Assembly (NCBI GenBank): GCA_963930645.1
Contig: OZ005657.1
Coordinates: 45,599,153 to 45,663,152 of the forward strand
DNA: 64,000 nucleotides
Reading direction: 5' to 3'
Source of the DNA: Salticus scenicus
Lineage: Eukaryota > Arthropoda > Arachnida > Araneae > Salticidae
Numbering within the stretch: the first letter of the stretch is position 1; each line of letters opens with the position of its first letter. Both the position numbers and the translations under genes were made by a program. The notes beneath the pieces were generated by a model. The model was not told where the DNA came from. It saw only the letters and a list, made by a program, of their open reading frames with translations, and ran no database searches. Shown here one piece after another: positions 1-10,420 of this stretch.

Positions 1-155
1 CAACTACTTCGACGGACATTACCAAAGTAACATTCGATAATGCTTATTAGCATTCCTGTATATATGTAAACTACAATTTAATCTTTTATTAAATTTATAA
101 TTAGTAAATAAGTATTAGTTTTTGTTTAACGCCTACAAAAGTGTGCCATCCCACA
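1..155 (+). repeat. 3' part of the 5' LTR
   Basis: This stretch is identical over 155 bases to 4033-4187 and ends in CCCACA, consistent with the CA end of an LTR. The rest of this LTR lies upstream of the window. Confidence 0.9.
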
Positions 156-166
156 AGTTCAGAAGT

Positions 167-271
167 GGGATCAAGAATAAAATCTACGGGATAAAGAATA
201 AAATCTACTGGATCAAGAATAAAATCTACGGGATAAAGAATAAAATCTACTGGATAAAGAATAAAATCTAC
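167..271 (+). repeat. 21-bp tandem repeat in retrotransposon leader
   Basis: Five units of 21 bases with core GATAAAGAATAAAATCTAC lie directly downstream of the 5' LTR. They alternate between GGGAT and TGGAT starts, suggesting a 42-base higher-order unit. A second short duplication with core GGATAGAACGCGAATTTTAA follows at about 283-335. The role is unknown; a packaging or leader signal is possible. Confidence 0.8.
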
Positions 272-769
272 TTCATGAACGGATAGAACGCGAATTTTAA
301 TTTTAATTTAAATTTTGGATAGAACGCGAATTTTAAGATAAAGAAAGTGTGATTGAACGTTAATTTTTAGTTTAATTTAACTTAAAATTTGATTGAACAA
401 ACTATAAACTTTTTTTGCGAACTGTATTCCTAAAAATGATGATGCGTCTGGACTGATAAAAATAAGTTTATAAACTGAACTGTGTTTAAAATATAAACTG
501 TATAAACATTTGTCGAACTGAACTTTTTTATTCTTAAACCATGATTCAACTAGTTGTGTGTGTTTTTACAAATGAGTGCCGACTACAACTGTGTGTGATA
601 ATACTTCGTGATCAACAGAAATGTTTACACCTGTGAAATCAGCTTAAACTTAAGCAACGAAGGATCTGCGAATTCTGTGATATAACCACGGATCAACGAA
701 GGTTTTAAGGATTAAAAACAACAGCTGTTTCTAGTCTTCAAAGGTACGTACACTTTATCTTCTTATAAA

Positions 770-2953
770 ATGGTATCTCTAGGGGATATTCCTAAAATTG
801 GCAATGCACTGAAGATAGAGAACTATAATAAAATTAAAATTCTGCATCGGTTTTTATTCGATGAGATCGGCGATCGTAAGAACAGATGCAGAATAAGAAA
901 GTTTCAAGGATTCACTTTCGCTATAGGCGACGAAAAATACCTTGAAAAGCAAAAAATAATTGATAAAAATTTTTCATTAAATGAACTAATTACTATTTGT
1001 AATATTTTAAATGTCCCTTTTGATGGGAATAAAAACGAGTTGAGAGATCGACTATTGTTAAGCTTGTGTGATACGGAATTACTGAAACAAAGTTCAGAAA
1101 ATAATTCGGAAGAGGAAGATTCGGAAAACGAATCGAACAGTGAATCCGAAAGTAGTGGCGATAATGATATTGAAAAAACTGACTCCTCTGTGCAATGCCA
1201 TATCAGCAAAAATAAGTGCTATGATTATTATAATGATGGTAACAATGTTATTGATGATTATAATAAGGGTAAAAAAAGTATAAATTATAGTAATAATGTG
1301 AATAATGGATCACTTGGTGCAATTTCTTTCAATGATTTTGAAAATTCTATGTCAAAATTTAGCGGCGAGCCACATGACAATATCATCGATTGGTTTAACG
1401 AATTTGAGGAAATAGCTGAAATGTTTAATCTAAACGAATTACAAAAAATAATTTTCTGTAAAAGGTCTTTGAGCGGAAATGCTCTGTTATTTGTAAAATC
1501 CGAAAAAGGATTACTAAATTATAAAAAGTTAAAAAATGCATTAATCGAAGAATTCAAGATAGAAATAAATTCTGCCTCTTTACACGAAATTTTGTGTAAA
1601 AAGAAAATGAAGCCAAATGAAACAGTTATAGAGTATTTCTTTAAAATGCGCGAACTAGCAAAAAACGGGCACATTGAAGATGCCGCGTTAATGCATTACG
1701 TGATCCAAGGAATAAATGACAAAAGTGAAAACAAACTAATTCTTTATGGTGCAAAAAATATTCGTGAATTTAAAGATAAAATTAAGTTATATGAAATATA
1801 TAAAAAAGATAATGAAAAAAATAAATTCAGATTTAATAAAGTAGATTATAATGTAAAACCGAAGCACGCAGTCTATAACGTACATGAAAAATTTAGTCCT
1901 AGAAATGATGTAAATAAATTCTGTTATAATTGTGGTGACAAAACCCACTTATCTAGAGATTGCCCTCATAAGGCCAAAGGCCTAAAGTGTTTTACGTGTA
2001 AGCAGTACGGGCATAAAAGTTCGGAGTGTCCAGGTTCAAAACCAGAAGTTGATGCACTGTGTATTAATGTAAATCAAAATATGAGTAAAATTATACAAGT
2101 AAATGATGTAAATTTTATTGGAATTATTGACACAGGAAGTGAAGCAACATTGTTGCGTAAAAGTTCTTTTGATAGGTTGAATGTAAATAAATTAAATTTA
2201 ATAAGTACCACTTTGAAGGGGATCGGAAAAAGTTCAATAAAGCCGTTAGGCTCATTCGACGCCGATCTTAAAGTTGATGATTTTAAAAATAAAACTGATG
2301 TTTATGTTGTACATGATGATTTAATTCCCTATGATGTAATCCTCGGTATGAATGTATTAATGTTAAGTGAAACAACAATTAATGAAAAAGGTATTTTTGT
2401 GAAAAATAAGTGTAATTCTCTTGAGGTAAATTTAGTAACAGTACTCCCTGTAGATAAATATCAAAGTGAAATTAAAACGAATGTTGTTGTTGATGCCCCT
2501 ATGAACTGTAAGAACAAAAATTTTGAAAAATCCCTAGAAATAAATGAAACAGTAAATAGTGTTGAAAAATGTGAAATTAAAACTCCCCAACCTTGTTATG
2601 CTGTCAAAAAATCATTAGAATCTCCCGAAAAGGCCATAAGTGAAAATGACGATAAAGACGAAAACGACGAGAGTGATGACGATAAAATGCTTTTGAAGGA
2701 CGATATTAGTGTAAATGATGACAGTGATGAAGAAGAGGAGCCTCGACGACAGAAACAGAGTCATACGAACATTTTCCAGATAGATGATGATAGTGATGAA
2801 GAGGAGGAGCCGCGACGAAAGGGACGAAGCCAGACGAATATTTCCCGATTGAAGTCGCCAAATCCAGAAAACACTTACTCGAAGAAAGATGAAAAACAAT
2901 TCCTACTTAGAAAAATTTCACAGTTAGCCGAAGAGTTGAAAAAATTAAAATGA
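770..2953 (+). CDS. Gag-protease polyprotein of LTR retrotransposon, with DEK/SAP-like N-terminus
   Basis: This 727-residue protein would form the element's capsid and process it. Residues about 25-100 (core FSLNELITICNILNVPFDGN) look like the SAP-type region of chromatin protein DEK. An acidic Ser/Glu linker (105-140) follows. Residues about 190-340 fit the retrotransposon Gag capsid fold, including a FSGEPHDNIIDWFNEFEE segment. Two CX2CX4HX4C zinc knuckles start at C385 and C407. A retropepsin has DTGS at 454-457 and an ILGMNVL flap/C-terminal motif near 524-530. The C-terminus carries two near-identical acidic repeats (DDDSDEEEEPRR) and a Leu-rich coiled coil that is cut by the TGA at 2951-2953. 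The ATG at 770 is the first one consistent with the conserved DIPKIG start. No pol domain follows. Confidence 0.85.
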   Translation: MVSLGDIPKIGNALKIENYNKIKILHRFLFDEIGDRKNRCRIRKFQGFTFAIGDEKYLEKQKIIDKNFSLNELITICNILNVPFDGNKNELRDRLLLSLCDTELLKQSSENNSEEEDSENESNSESESSGDNDIEKTDSSVQCHISKNKCYDYYNDGNNVIDDYNKGKKSINYSNNVNNGSLGAISFNDFENSMSKFSGEPHDNIIDWFNEFEEIAEMFNLNELQKIIFCKRSLSGNALLFVKSEKGLLNYKKLKNALIEEFKIEINSASLHEILCKKKMKPNETVIEYFFKMRELAKNGHIEDAALMHYVIQGINDKSENKLILYGAKNIREFKDKIKLYEIYKKDNEKNKFRFNKVDYNVKPKHAVYNVHEKFSPRNDVNKFCYNCGDKTHLSRDCPHKAKGLKCFTCKQYGHKSSECPGSKPEVDALCINVNQNMSKIIQVNDVNFIGIIDTGSEATLLRKSSFDRLNVNKLNLISTTLKGIGKSSIKPLGSFDADLKVDDFKNKTDVYVVHDDLIPYDVILGMNVLMLSETTINEKGIFVKNKCNSLEVNLVTVLPVDKYQSEIKTNVVVDAPMNCKNKNFEKSLEINETVNSVEKCEIKTPQPCYAVKKSLESPEKAISENDDKDENDESDDDKMLLKDDISVNDDSDEEEEPRRQKQSHTNIFQIDDDSDEEEEPRRKGRSQTNISRLKSPNPENTYSKKDEKQFLLRKISQLAEELKKLK

Positions 2954-3571
2954 AAAGTTGACGAGAATTCCGAACTCCTTAAAAGGAAGAAATCGAGAAA
3001 AAAGCCAGTGACAATAGATTCCACTGAGTGTAAAAGACAGAATTTCCCAGAAGAAGAGACTGCCGGTATAGATCCGAGAAAAGTGTTCATTCCATCACTT
3101 CCATTGACGACCACGATTGGTGAAATAGCCATATTGTTTCCCAAAGCTATACAAATAAAATTAGAAGTTTTTCCTACATATAAGACTGCCATTATAGACT
3201 TTTCGACTGAACTTGATGCAACAGAGGCCTTAAAAGGCATTAAGACTGAAAATGATCGATTGGAGGGTCTCGAGTTCGAGTCCCAAAATAATTTTGAACC
3301 CCAAAGTAAAGATTTAAGTACACATGATAAAAAACAACTTTCTAGAGTCAGAAAGAAAAATAGATTGAAATGCAAGTTGAGTAAACAACTACCAAAAACT
3401 GGTGAACTAAGCGACCAAGTTGCCGTAAAGCCAAAACTGATGTACTTTTGTAACTGTACGACTGTAAAAATTAAAAATGATAATCTTGATGAAAAAGTTA
3501 GAAATGGATGCCATGAAGGCTCCTATTACACATCTGCAAAAGCTGAATTCCTCAAATGGGGAATAACTTAA
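2954..3571 (+). CDS. In-frame continuation of Gag after TGA: coiled coil plus RRM-like domain
   Basis: The frame of the upstream Gag stays open after the TGA until the TAA at 3569-3571. The residues right after the stop (KVDENSELLKRKK) continue the heptad-like Leu pattern that precedes it (QLAEELKKLK). The two halves therefore look like one protein of about 930 residues, split by a recent nonsense change or by a readthrough stop. No ATG starts the second part; the first alternative start is GTG at 3008. From about 3080, the stretch KVFIPSLPLTTTIGEI followed by KTAIIDFSTELDATEAL resembles an RNA recognition motif, with RNP2-like and RNP1-like strands. A basic tail and a Cys-containing C-terminus follow. 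The RRM call is by eye only. Confidence 0.6.
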   Translation, partial: KVDENSELLKRKKSRKKPVTIDSTECKRQNFPEEETAGIDPRKVFIPSLPLTTTIGEIAILFPKAIQIKLEVFPTYKTAIIDFSTELDATEALKGIKTENDRLEGLEFESQNNFEPQSKDLSTHDKKQLSRVRKKNRLKCKLSKQLPKTGELSDQVAVKPKLMYFCNCTTVKIKNDNLDEKVRNGCHEGSYYTSAKAEFLKWGIT

Positions 3572-3669
3572 AAACAAAAATTTTTGAAGATTTGTAAAAA
3601 TTTGTAAATATTTATGTTATTATTTTGTGTTGCTTTTGTTTGTTTTTTTTTTTGTTTGTATCTTTTCAG

Positions 3670-4183
3670 TGTGATCTCCTGGAGGTCCAGCCGATGCAGG
3701 ATGGCCGAATGTGGTAGATCGGCATCCTGTTTCTCTCCCCTTACTTGGCTTTCCCATGACTCAGAACCCTAGCTATTTGATTTCTCTTTGCCGTTCCTGA
3801 AATCCAAGGCAGTTTAGTTTCTGTTTGCTGATCATGTGACGGAGCGCCAGCGCTTGAGAGGAAATACGTGCTCATGACGTGAATGACGTCTTTCCGGAAC
3901 GCGCGCCTGCTAAGAGAGCGCTGAAGGAACGACATTCAGTTTTCGACGGGATGTTCAGACGGAACGTAATGACTGTATTCGATGACTTGTTTTCTTTTGA
4001 GTTTTCGACGAAGCGTGCACACTAGACGGGTGCAACTACTTCGACGGACATTACCAAAGTAACATTCGATAATGCTTATTAGCATTCCTGTATATATGTA
4101 AACTACAATTTAATCTTTTATTAAATTTATAATTAGTAAATAAGTATTAGTTTTTGTTTAACGCCTACAAAAGTGTGCCATCC

Positions 4184-4187
<4 letters not shown>
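3670..4187 (+). repeat. 3' LTR (left boundary inferred)
   Basis: The right part (4033-4187) is proven by identity with 1-155. The left boundary at TGTGATCTCC is inferred from a TGTG...CACA end pair, and could lie anywhere from about 3560 because no polypurine tract marks it. A TCAGT at 3936-3940 resembles the arthropod initiator used by many LTR promoters. Confidence 0.65.
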
Positions 4188-4217
<30 letters not shown>

Positions 4218-4253
4218 CATTGTTATATTACAATGTATACACACACACACACA
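4188..4253. repeat. TA and CA microsatellites with small palindrome
   Basis: A TA run is followed by the inverted pair ACATTGT...ACAATGT and an AC run. The same palindrome reappears at 5980-6001 on the other side of the neighbouring Tc1 element. Confidence 0.8.
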
Positions 4254-4255
4254 TA

Positions 4256-5963
4256 CAGTGGTGGCCAAAAGTGTGGACATTTTTTAAAAGTTTCATGTTT
4301 TTCAAATTTGTGTGCTTGTAGAAATATTAATTTTCACTTAAATACAAATGTTTATATATCAAATTGAAGGTAATATAATGTAGAATTTAATAACAAAAAC
4401 AGAATTAAAATATTTGAATTACAAAAAAAGTTATGCTCATTTTAGTAGAACAAACAAACACAAATCGTTTTGAATAATGATGTGTTTTGTAATAAAAGCG
4501 TACTGACCAATCACAAACACTGTTCTGAGGACCAATCAAATGTCTGTAACTATAGTTTAGGTTATTTGGATGGTAAAAGAGTGATTGTTGTGGAAATATT
4601 TTGCGGAATGATGCATACTAGTACAATTAAATAGAGTATTGCTGTTTTTGAATATTTTAAGTCCTTTTTTTTTTAATTAAACTAATTTTAAACAATGTCA
4701 CCAACAAGAAGAACTGATTGGACATCTACAAAAAGAAGCCGAATTGTCATATTGAGAGAAAATGGCCTCTCTTATGCTGAAATTGCAAGACAAGTTGGTG
4801 GTTTAGTGACTTGTTCTTGTGTACGAAAGTTCTGTTTACGTTATGAAAAAGCGAAATCAGTGGAAAATAAGGCCAAATCAGGCCGAAAAAAATGCACAAG
4901 TGTTACTGCCGATAGAAAAATTAAGCGACTATGCCTTCAGGATAGAAAAATTTCATCAGATGTGAAATGAATGCAGCGGGTATTGTAGTAAGTTCAAGAA
5001 CAATAAGAAGAAGGTTATCAGGATTTGGACTACAAGCTAGAATTCCAAGGAAAAAACCATATTTAAATCAAAAGCAACGCGAAAAACGAGTTAAGTGGGC
5101 AAAAGAATACATTAAATGGTCAGAAAATCAATGGAAGCAAGTAATTTGGAGCGATGAGAGTAAAATATCGCTCTTTGGTAGTGATGGTAGAAAATACGTG
5201 AGACGTAGAGTAGGTGAAGCACTTCATCCTGATTGCATTGAAGCAACTACAAAAAACCCAACAAATGTCATGATTTGGGCATGTATGTCTGCAGATGGTG
5301 TGGGCCGAATTCAAGTGATTGATGGCATCCTGAATGCCAAAAAATACATCGAAACTGTCCTGGAACGAAAATTGATACCTTCCATCAGGGAGCTCTCCCC
5401 CAACAAAGCACCATTTATTTTTCAGCAGGATTCAGCTCCATGCCACACAGCAAAAGTATGCAAAGCATGGTTTCAAAATAAAGGCATAGATTTATTACCA
5501 TGGCCAGGAAACAGCCCTGATCTCAATCCAATTGAAAATTTGTGGCGACGTTCGAAAATTCTTGTACGAAAAAAACGTCCATCCAATAAAAGACAACTTA
5601 TTGAATCTATAATTGATTCTTGGCACCATGTGATTACGAAAGATGAACTACAAACACTCGTTTACTCGATGAAAAGACGTTGTGAAGCTGTCTTAAAAAA
5701 TAAGGGTTATCCTACTAAGTATTGATTGTGTAAGTATCACTTTAAAAAAATGCAAATCTAAGGTAGATCTTGCTATTAGTTGCATGACATTTTTTGGAAT
5801 ACAGATATTGTAATTCTGTTTTTGTTATTAAATTCTACATTAAATTACCTTCAATTTGATATATAAACATTTGTATTTAAGTGAAAATTAATATATTCTA
5901 CAAGCACACAAAGTTGAAAAACATGAAACTTTCAAAAAATGTCCACACTTTTGGCCACCACTG
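4256..5963 (+). mobile_element. Tc1-family DNA transposon, nearly intact
   Basis: The element is 1708 bases long, starts CAGTGGTGGCC and ends GGCCACCACTG. It has inverted repeats of about 150 bases (4256-4406 and 5812-5963) and is flanked by TA on both sides (4254-4255, 5964-5965). It carries a transposase frame on the plus strand with one frameshift. The very similar arms indicate a relatively recent insertion into a TA-rich microsatellite. Confidence 0.95.
4695..5725 (+). pseudogene. Tc1 transposase, one frameshift
   Basis: The cut-and-paste transposase binds the inverted repeats and inserts at TA. The N-terminal part (4695-4970, 91 aa) has a helix-turn-helix with GLSYAEIARQVGG. It ends at TGA 4968-4970, and the catalytic part continues in another frame from 4967 (252 aa) with an IRRRLSGFGLQAR paired-like segment. 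The catalytic triad is visible: IWSDESK, FQQDSAPCH and NPIENLW. There are 34 residues between the second Asp and the Glu, so it is a DD34E enzyme. A single-base indel around 4960-4970 accounts for the break; otherwise the protein looks complete, at about 343 codons, the normal Tc1 size. Confidence 0.92.
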
Positions 5964-5965
5964 TA

Positions 5966-6005
5966 TATATATATATATACATTGTTATATTACAATGTAT
6001 GTATA

Positions 6006-6036
<31 letters not shown>

Positions 6037-6929
6037 TGTAATATAACAATATTAAGAATATTTAAATTGCTCCAAAACTATTTAAATTAATAAAAAATAA
6101 ATAAATTTTGAATTTAAATATCAATGTAAAAGGATTTTATAATACTCGCTGCTTCATATATATATATATATATATATTCTCGACTTTACATTTTTATAGT
6201 TTAACAACATATTCTAAACAAATCTGGGTATTAGATTCATTCACTTTTTTTTTTTTTTTTTTTTTTTTTAAGTATCCTGAAATTTAAATACAAATTTTTA
6301 ACATTAAAACAAAAAGTTACTATAAAAATTGTTTTCAATAAATCCAAAAAAATAACAGTCTTGTTTATAATATATTGGTATAAAATAATAATGTAAAATC
6401 GAGTGACAGATTAAGAATTGTATAGTGGGAAGCATTTTAAATTTTTTTAAAAAATTAAAAAGATTTAGTTTTATTAAATTTAAATAATTGCTTAAATATT
6501 TTACTGTACTTCATACTATTATATTGCAGTGTCTACGTATGAAAATTTACATAATTTTAAGGCTGTAATTTACAAAGGTTTATAATGTCCACTATTTATT
6601 TTAAGATACAACAAGTTGTGAAAAAATATCTATCAAAAATTTAAAGCTTATATTTTGCTGTTCATTGCAGGTAAAGTCACCAAACTTTAAACACCGTGAC
6701 ACTCAGAACATATCAGAATTTTATACCAGCAAACGATTAGAATAATCATAAAATAATATTTTTTTTTTTTTGACCTAGTTATTCAACTAAATTATAGAAA
6801 GCATTAATTAGTATCTTAAATCAACCTGTCTGCATCTGTGTGATTTTTTCCTATGGATTATGTCAAGAACAGAGTGTACGCCAAAACTAAGCACCCTCGT
6901 CGACCTTATTTCGGCAACCGAATCAAATA
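5966..6929. other. Microsatellite-rich stretch without gene
   Basis: TA runs lie at about 5964-5978, 6002-6038 and 6157-6177, with copies of the ACATTGT/ACAATGT palindrome between them. A poly-T lies at about 6247-6269. The rest is AT-rich and I see no coding sequence or recognised element. Confidence 0.7.
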
Positions 6930-8236
6930 CGAGGGTTGCCTTTTAAGTTTCTACAAAATGTAGGAAGAAAAAGAATTTTTTGGGAACAAACTATTTTATT
7001 GCTTTTCAAAATAATCGCCTTTAAGATTTATACAATTTTCCATCCGTTCAAACCAACTCTTGAAACAGTTTTTCCATTCTGAAGTTGATATTTCAGAAAC
7101 ATGATTTTGGAAGGCATCAACAGCTTCTTGAGGTGAGGAAAATCGCTGCCCACACATATTTTGTTTGACAAAAGGGAACAAAAAAAAGTCGTTAGGCGAC
7201 AAATCAGGAGAATATGGGCAATGAGATATTAATTCGATATTTTTATCCGTCAAATAATCAATTGTTTCACGTGCTGTGTGGGAGCTGGCGTTGTCGTGAT
7301 GAAGAATGATGAGGCGATTTTTGTTGTTTTTCCAGATTTCGTTGATGACTTTTGGTAAACAAATTTCTGTATACCATTTAGCGTTAACAATTTTTCGATC
7401 CTCTAATGAAATGGTTACGATATGGCCTGTAAGGTCGTAGAAACAAGCAATTATTTTCTTGGAAGTGCTTCGTGAACGAACAACTTTCGTAGGATTCGGT
7501 TCATCCGGAAACACTCAAAGAGTGGATTGCTGTTTAGTTTCCGGATAATACGAATATATCCACGTTTCGTCACCTGTAACGACGTTGTATACGGATTTTG
7601 CATTTTGCAATTTGAATTTTCTTAGCATTCCTTAACACCAATTTACACGAGCCTCTTTTTGAGCTTCTGTCAAATTGTGCTGAATCCATCTGGAACAAAT
7701 ATTTTTAACAGCTAAATGTTCGTGTAAAATAGAATGTATTGCAGTCTGTGATATGCCAAGGAATGCTTCTATCTCACGATACGTGACATGCCGATTTTGT
7801 TCAATCATTTTGCGCACAGCATCGATGTTGTTTGGAATCACTACCGATTTTGGTCGTCCTTCACGAGATTTATCACTGACGGACGCACGACCACGACGAA
7901 ATTCTGCAAACCAATTGTAAACAGTCTTTTCTGATTGTGCTTCATTACCAAAAGTTTTACGAAGTGATACTATGCTTGTCGAGTGAGGCCTTTCTTAAAA
8001 TCATAAAAAAAATCATCCAACGGAAACCTTCACGAGTTGCTTCCATTTTTTTCATTCACTTGCTTCTTTTAAATACTCACTGTAAACAAAATACGCAGAC
8101 GATTTCTAAGATGCTACTGATTCCAAGATAAATAAATTAAATTTTTAAAAAAATGTTAATTTTACAAATATTCTGAAGACAAAATTCAGTTGCGCCTTCT
8201 ATTGGTAGTTTGTAAAAACATAAAAGGCAACCCTCG
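6930..8236 (-). mobile_element. mariner-family DNA transposon
   Basis: The element is 1307 bases long with short inverted ends (CGAGGGTTGCCTTTTAAGTTT and its near-complement at the right), flanked by TA at 6928-6929 and 8237-8238. The transposase lies on the minus strand and is disrupted. Confidence 0.92.
6996..8046 (-). pseudogene. mariner transposase, broken
   Basis: Reading on the minus strand from the ATG at 8046, the start EATREGFRWMIF is recognisable but two frameshifts follow in the N-terminal third. A helix-turn-helix piece (7841-7632, with RHVTYREIEAFLGISQTAIH and WIQHNLTEAQKEARVNWC) ends at a TAA. The same frame resumes with VTGDETWIYSYYPE, meets a second stop, and runs on from 7514 to 6996. 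The catalytic residues are visible in GDETW, HHDNASSH and SPDLSPNDFF, which fits a mariner DD34D enzyme. At least two stops and two frameshifts make it inactive. Confidence 0.92.
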
Positions 8237-8238
8237 TA

Positions 8239-9581
8239 TACAGTTGATATCTATTCAAATGCTCAAACATGTGCCTGTCAATTAAGACATTAGCCTCCAT
8301 TATGTTGAAAATTGAGGGTCGTACATGCAATTAACTATGTTGTAAATTCTAGTACACAAAGCTTTTTGAACCATCACATCATCTATAATAATTTTGGAAT
8401 AATAAGCGTTTCTTTTTCAATAGACTTTTCTTTTCTTTTCTTTTTCTTTTTTTCACACCCGGTATGATAAGTGAAACTATTGCAAAATTTTGGTAAAAGA
8501 TAGAAAAGATTGGAGTTATAATTTCAACTACGTCGTCATCTAGTCAAGAATGACGCATTAGTACTATATTTAATTCATATTCGAGAACTATTTTTTTTTT
8601 TCCTTTTTGGTAATTCAATAGCTGTCTTACAGAAAATGTGGAAACTTTCCTGTGCCGATGAGAAGTGTAATCTGTAGAAATCTTTGGTAAAAATAGCGTT
8701 CATTTACTGCATTACGCATGTATTGTAAATGCAACTTCAAATTCTTTGTCACTCGAGATGCATCTTGTTTGAAAAGGTTAAGCTCAGCACTCAGAGTTGA
8801 AATTAAATTAAATTATATTGATTCGATGTAGTTTCTTTATTTTATTTCTAATTGATATTATTTATTTATTTATTTATTTATTCACTGCTAGCTCAGAAAA
8901 AGTTATCTCCTCCACATCTAGTCCAGAATTTGCCAATTGATTTTTTTTTTTTTTTTTTTTGAATAAAACGAATTAGTAGTAATTATAATAGCTGTCAAAT
9001 TTTCCGATGTATGCTTTTTTATATAAAATTTTTAGAAGCATTTATAATATTTTTCTATGATTAAATAAGGTGTAAATATCAATAAAAAAAAATCTGGTAT
9101 ACAAAAGTCTGAATACTTGAAAGATATATAATATGTATCATTAATACCTAATAGTAATAATATAAAACTAAAGTTTTTTTTCTTTTTTTTAATAAATTCT
9201 CATATTTTTAATGTTTTACAATTTCAAGACATCAGCCTACTTTTAAATATAAACAATTTTTACTGAGATTCATAAAATGATTTTTTGTTATAAAATTTGA
9301 GTTTTTAATTAAAATTTTAATTATTTAATTGATGAATTTTGAACAATAGACTTACATCATATGAACACGTTCGTATAATTCTTCATATGAACATGTTACA
9401 TTTCGCCTTTTTATGCGTTAACATATTTTTTTAAAGTATATTTATTTTAAATTTCAATAAATTTTGAAATAATTTAGCATGGCTACTTTATCAAGCGAAA
9501 GAAAATAAAACGGAGGCTCCAATGCAACATGAAAGCTGCTTATTTATTTCATAAAAAGAAATAATTGTTCCTTGTTCCTTG

Positions 9582-9614
<33 letters not shown>

Positions 9615-9960
9615 TCTTGCTTTTTAACCAATTTCTTTCTTCCTTTTTTTTTTTTTTTTCATTCAAGCTAACATCAACTGTAACTTAAATTAGCAGGCGA
9701 CATTTAAATCTTCACGAAGACAAATTTCGTGTCTTGGAGGGTGGGGGGGAATTAATTAGATTATTATTTTTTTTTCCTACGTTATTTACCCTTTTTTGCA
9801 TCCTGTCGTTAAATAAAGCATGTTTTCTGATTTTGCTTCGAAATTTTACAGTAATCTTAATCCCCATCTTTAAAATAAAATAAAATAAAATAAAATGCAT
9901 GCTACAAAAATAACGCATTCTAATTTATAACTTTTAATTTCTGTAATATAAGTATAATGA
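8239..9960. other. AT-rich stretch without gene
   Basis: There are pyrimidine and poly-T runs (about 8420-8455, 8940-8960, 9582-9608, 9643-9659) and a TTTA repeat near 8857-8882. I see no coding sequence and no element ends. Confidence 0.6.
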
Positions 9961-10049
9961 TGTATTTTAATTACATTAAAAATCAAGACAATATACATTA
10001 GAAATATACAATTTAAAACATTAAAACACATAAAACATAAATTTAAATG

Positions 10050-10078
10050 TTTCGAGCCTTTTACAGGCTCCTCATCAG
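10050..10078 (-). ncRNA. Hammerhead-like core in Penelope-like 3' UTR
   Basis: On the minus strand CTGATGA is followed by one extra G, a five-pair stem GAGCC/GGCTC with a seven-base loop, and GAAA. That is the order of a hammerhead core and stem II. The flanking stem I would be short here (TTTA/TAAA). The plus copy at 10610 has lost the stem and the GAAA. Confidence 0.5.
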
Positions 10079-10123
10079 TAAAAACATCAAAAGGTAAACG
10101 CTGAGAAGAGCAACAGATCTCCT

Positions 10124-10420
10124 TTAACAGACTACAGCGTATTCTGCGGGGATTGCGCATGCCTCATTAAGCGGTGAAAAATGCTGTTTCGTATACCAGG
10201 CTTCCAGAAAAATTTTTGAATGATAATTTGAACAGTTAGATAGGATTATTTTAATATTGTTAAAATCAGATAGATGGTCGGTTTCTATGGCATGCTGCAC
10301 TATTTTAGAACGCATATCACGGTTTTTGAAATTTCTTCTATGTTCGAGAATTCGAGTATGAAGGGAACGGCCAGTTTCACCAATATAAACCGAACTGCAA
10401 GATTTACAATACTTTTTTAC
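10124..10420 (-). pseudogene. GIY-YIG endonuclease domain of Penelope-like element, 5'-truncated
   Basis: In Penelope-like elements the GIY-YIG domain sits C-terminal to the reverse transcriptase and nicks target DNA. The frame reads CSSVYIGETGRSLHTRI, then LEHRRNF: the conserved Tyr-Ile-Gly, Arg and Glu-His of this domain. It then runs through LEAWYTKQHFSPLNEACAIP to a stop at 10124-10126. The reverse transcriptase and the first GIY strand are missing because the copy ends at the inverted junction near 10420. Confidence 0.75.

Larger units (their letters stand above)
1..4187 (+). mobile_element. LTR retrotransposon, Gag-protease only, 5' end cut by window edge
   Basis: Bases 1-155 recur identically at 4033-4187, so these are the ends of two long terminal repeats and the insertion is young. 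Between them lie a leader of about 610 bases, one long reading frame (770-3571, broken by a single TGA) and a short 3' tail. Only Gag and an aspartic protease are recognisable. The roughly 3.5 kb interior has no room for reverse transcriptase, RNase H and integrase, so the element must borrow these in trans. No convincing primer-binding site follows the 5' LTR, and no clean polypurine tract precedes the presumed 3' LTR. The element sits against a TA microsatellite; the left target site is outside the window. Confidence 0.85.
9962..10420 (-). mobile_element. Penelope-like retroelement, 3' end, minus copy
   Basis: This is the 3' end of a Penelope-like element on the minus strand: the GIY-YIG endonuclease region (10420-10124) followed by a 3' untranslated region with a hammerhead-like hairpin at 10050-10078. 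Its 5' boundary is a sharp junction at 10420/10421 with an inverted second copy. Confidence 0.75.

Noticed and set aside
904..1209. Minus-strand open frame of 101 codons inside Gag
   Set aside because: It is the Ser-rich shadow of the acidic linker of the true plus-strand frame.
2875..3375. Minus-strand open frame of 166 codons
   Set aside because: It overlaps both parts of the Gag frame on the opposite strand and has no family motif.
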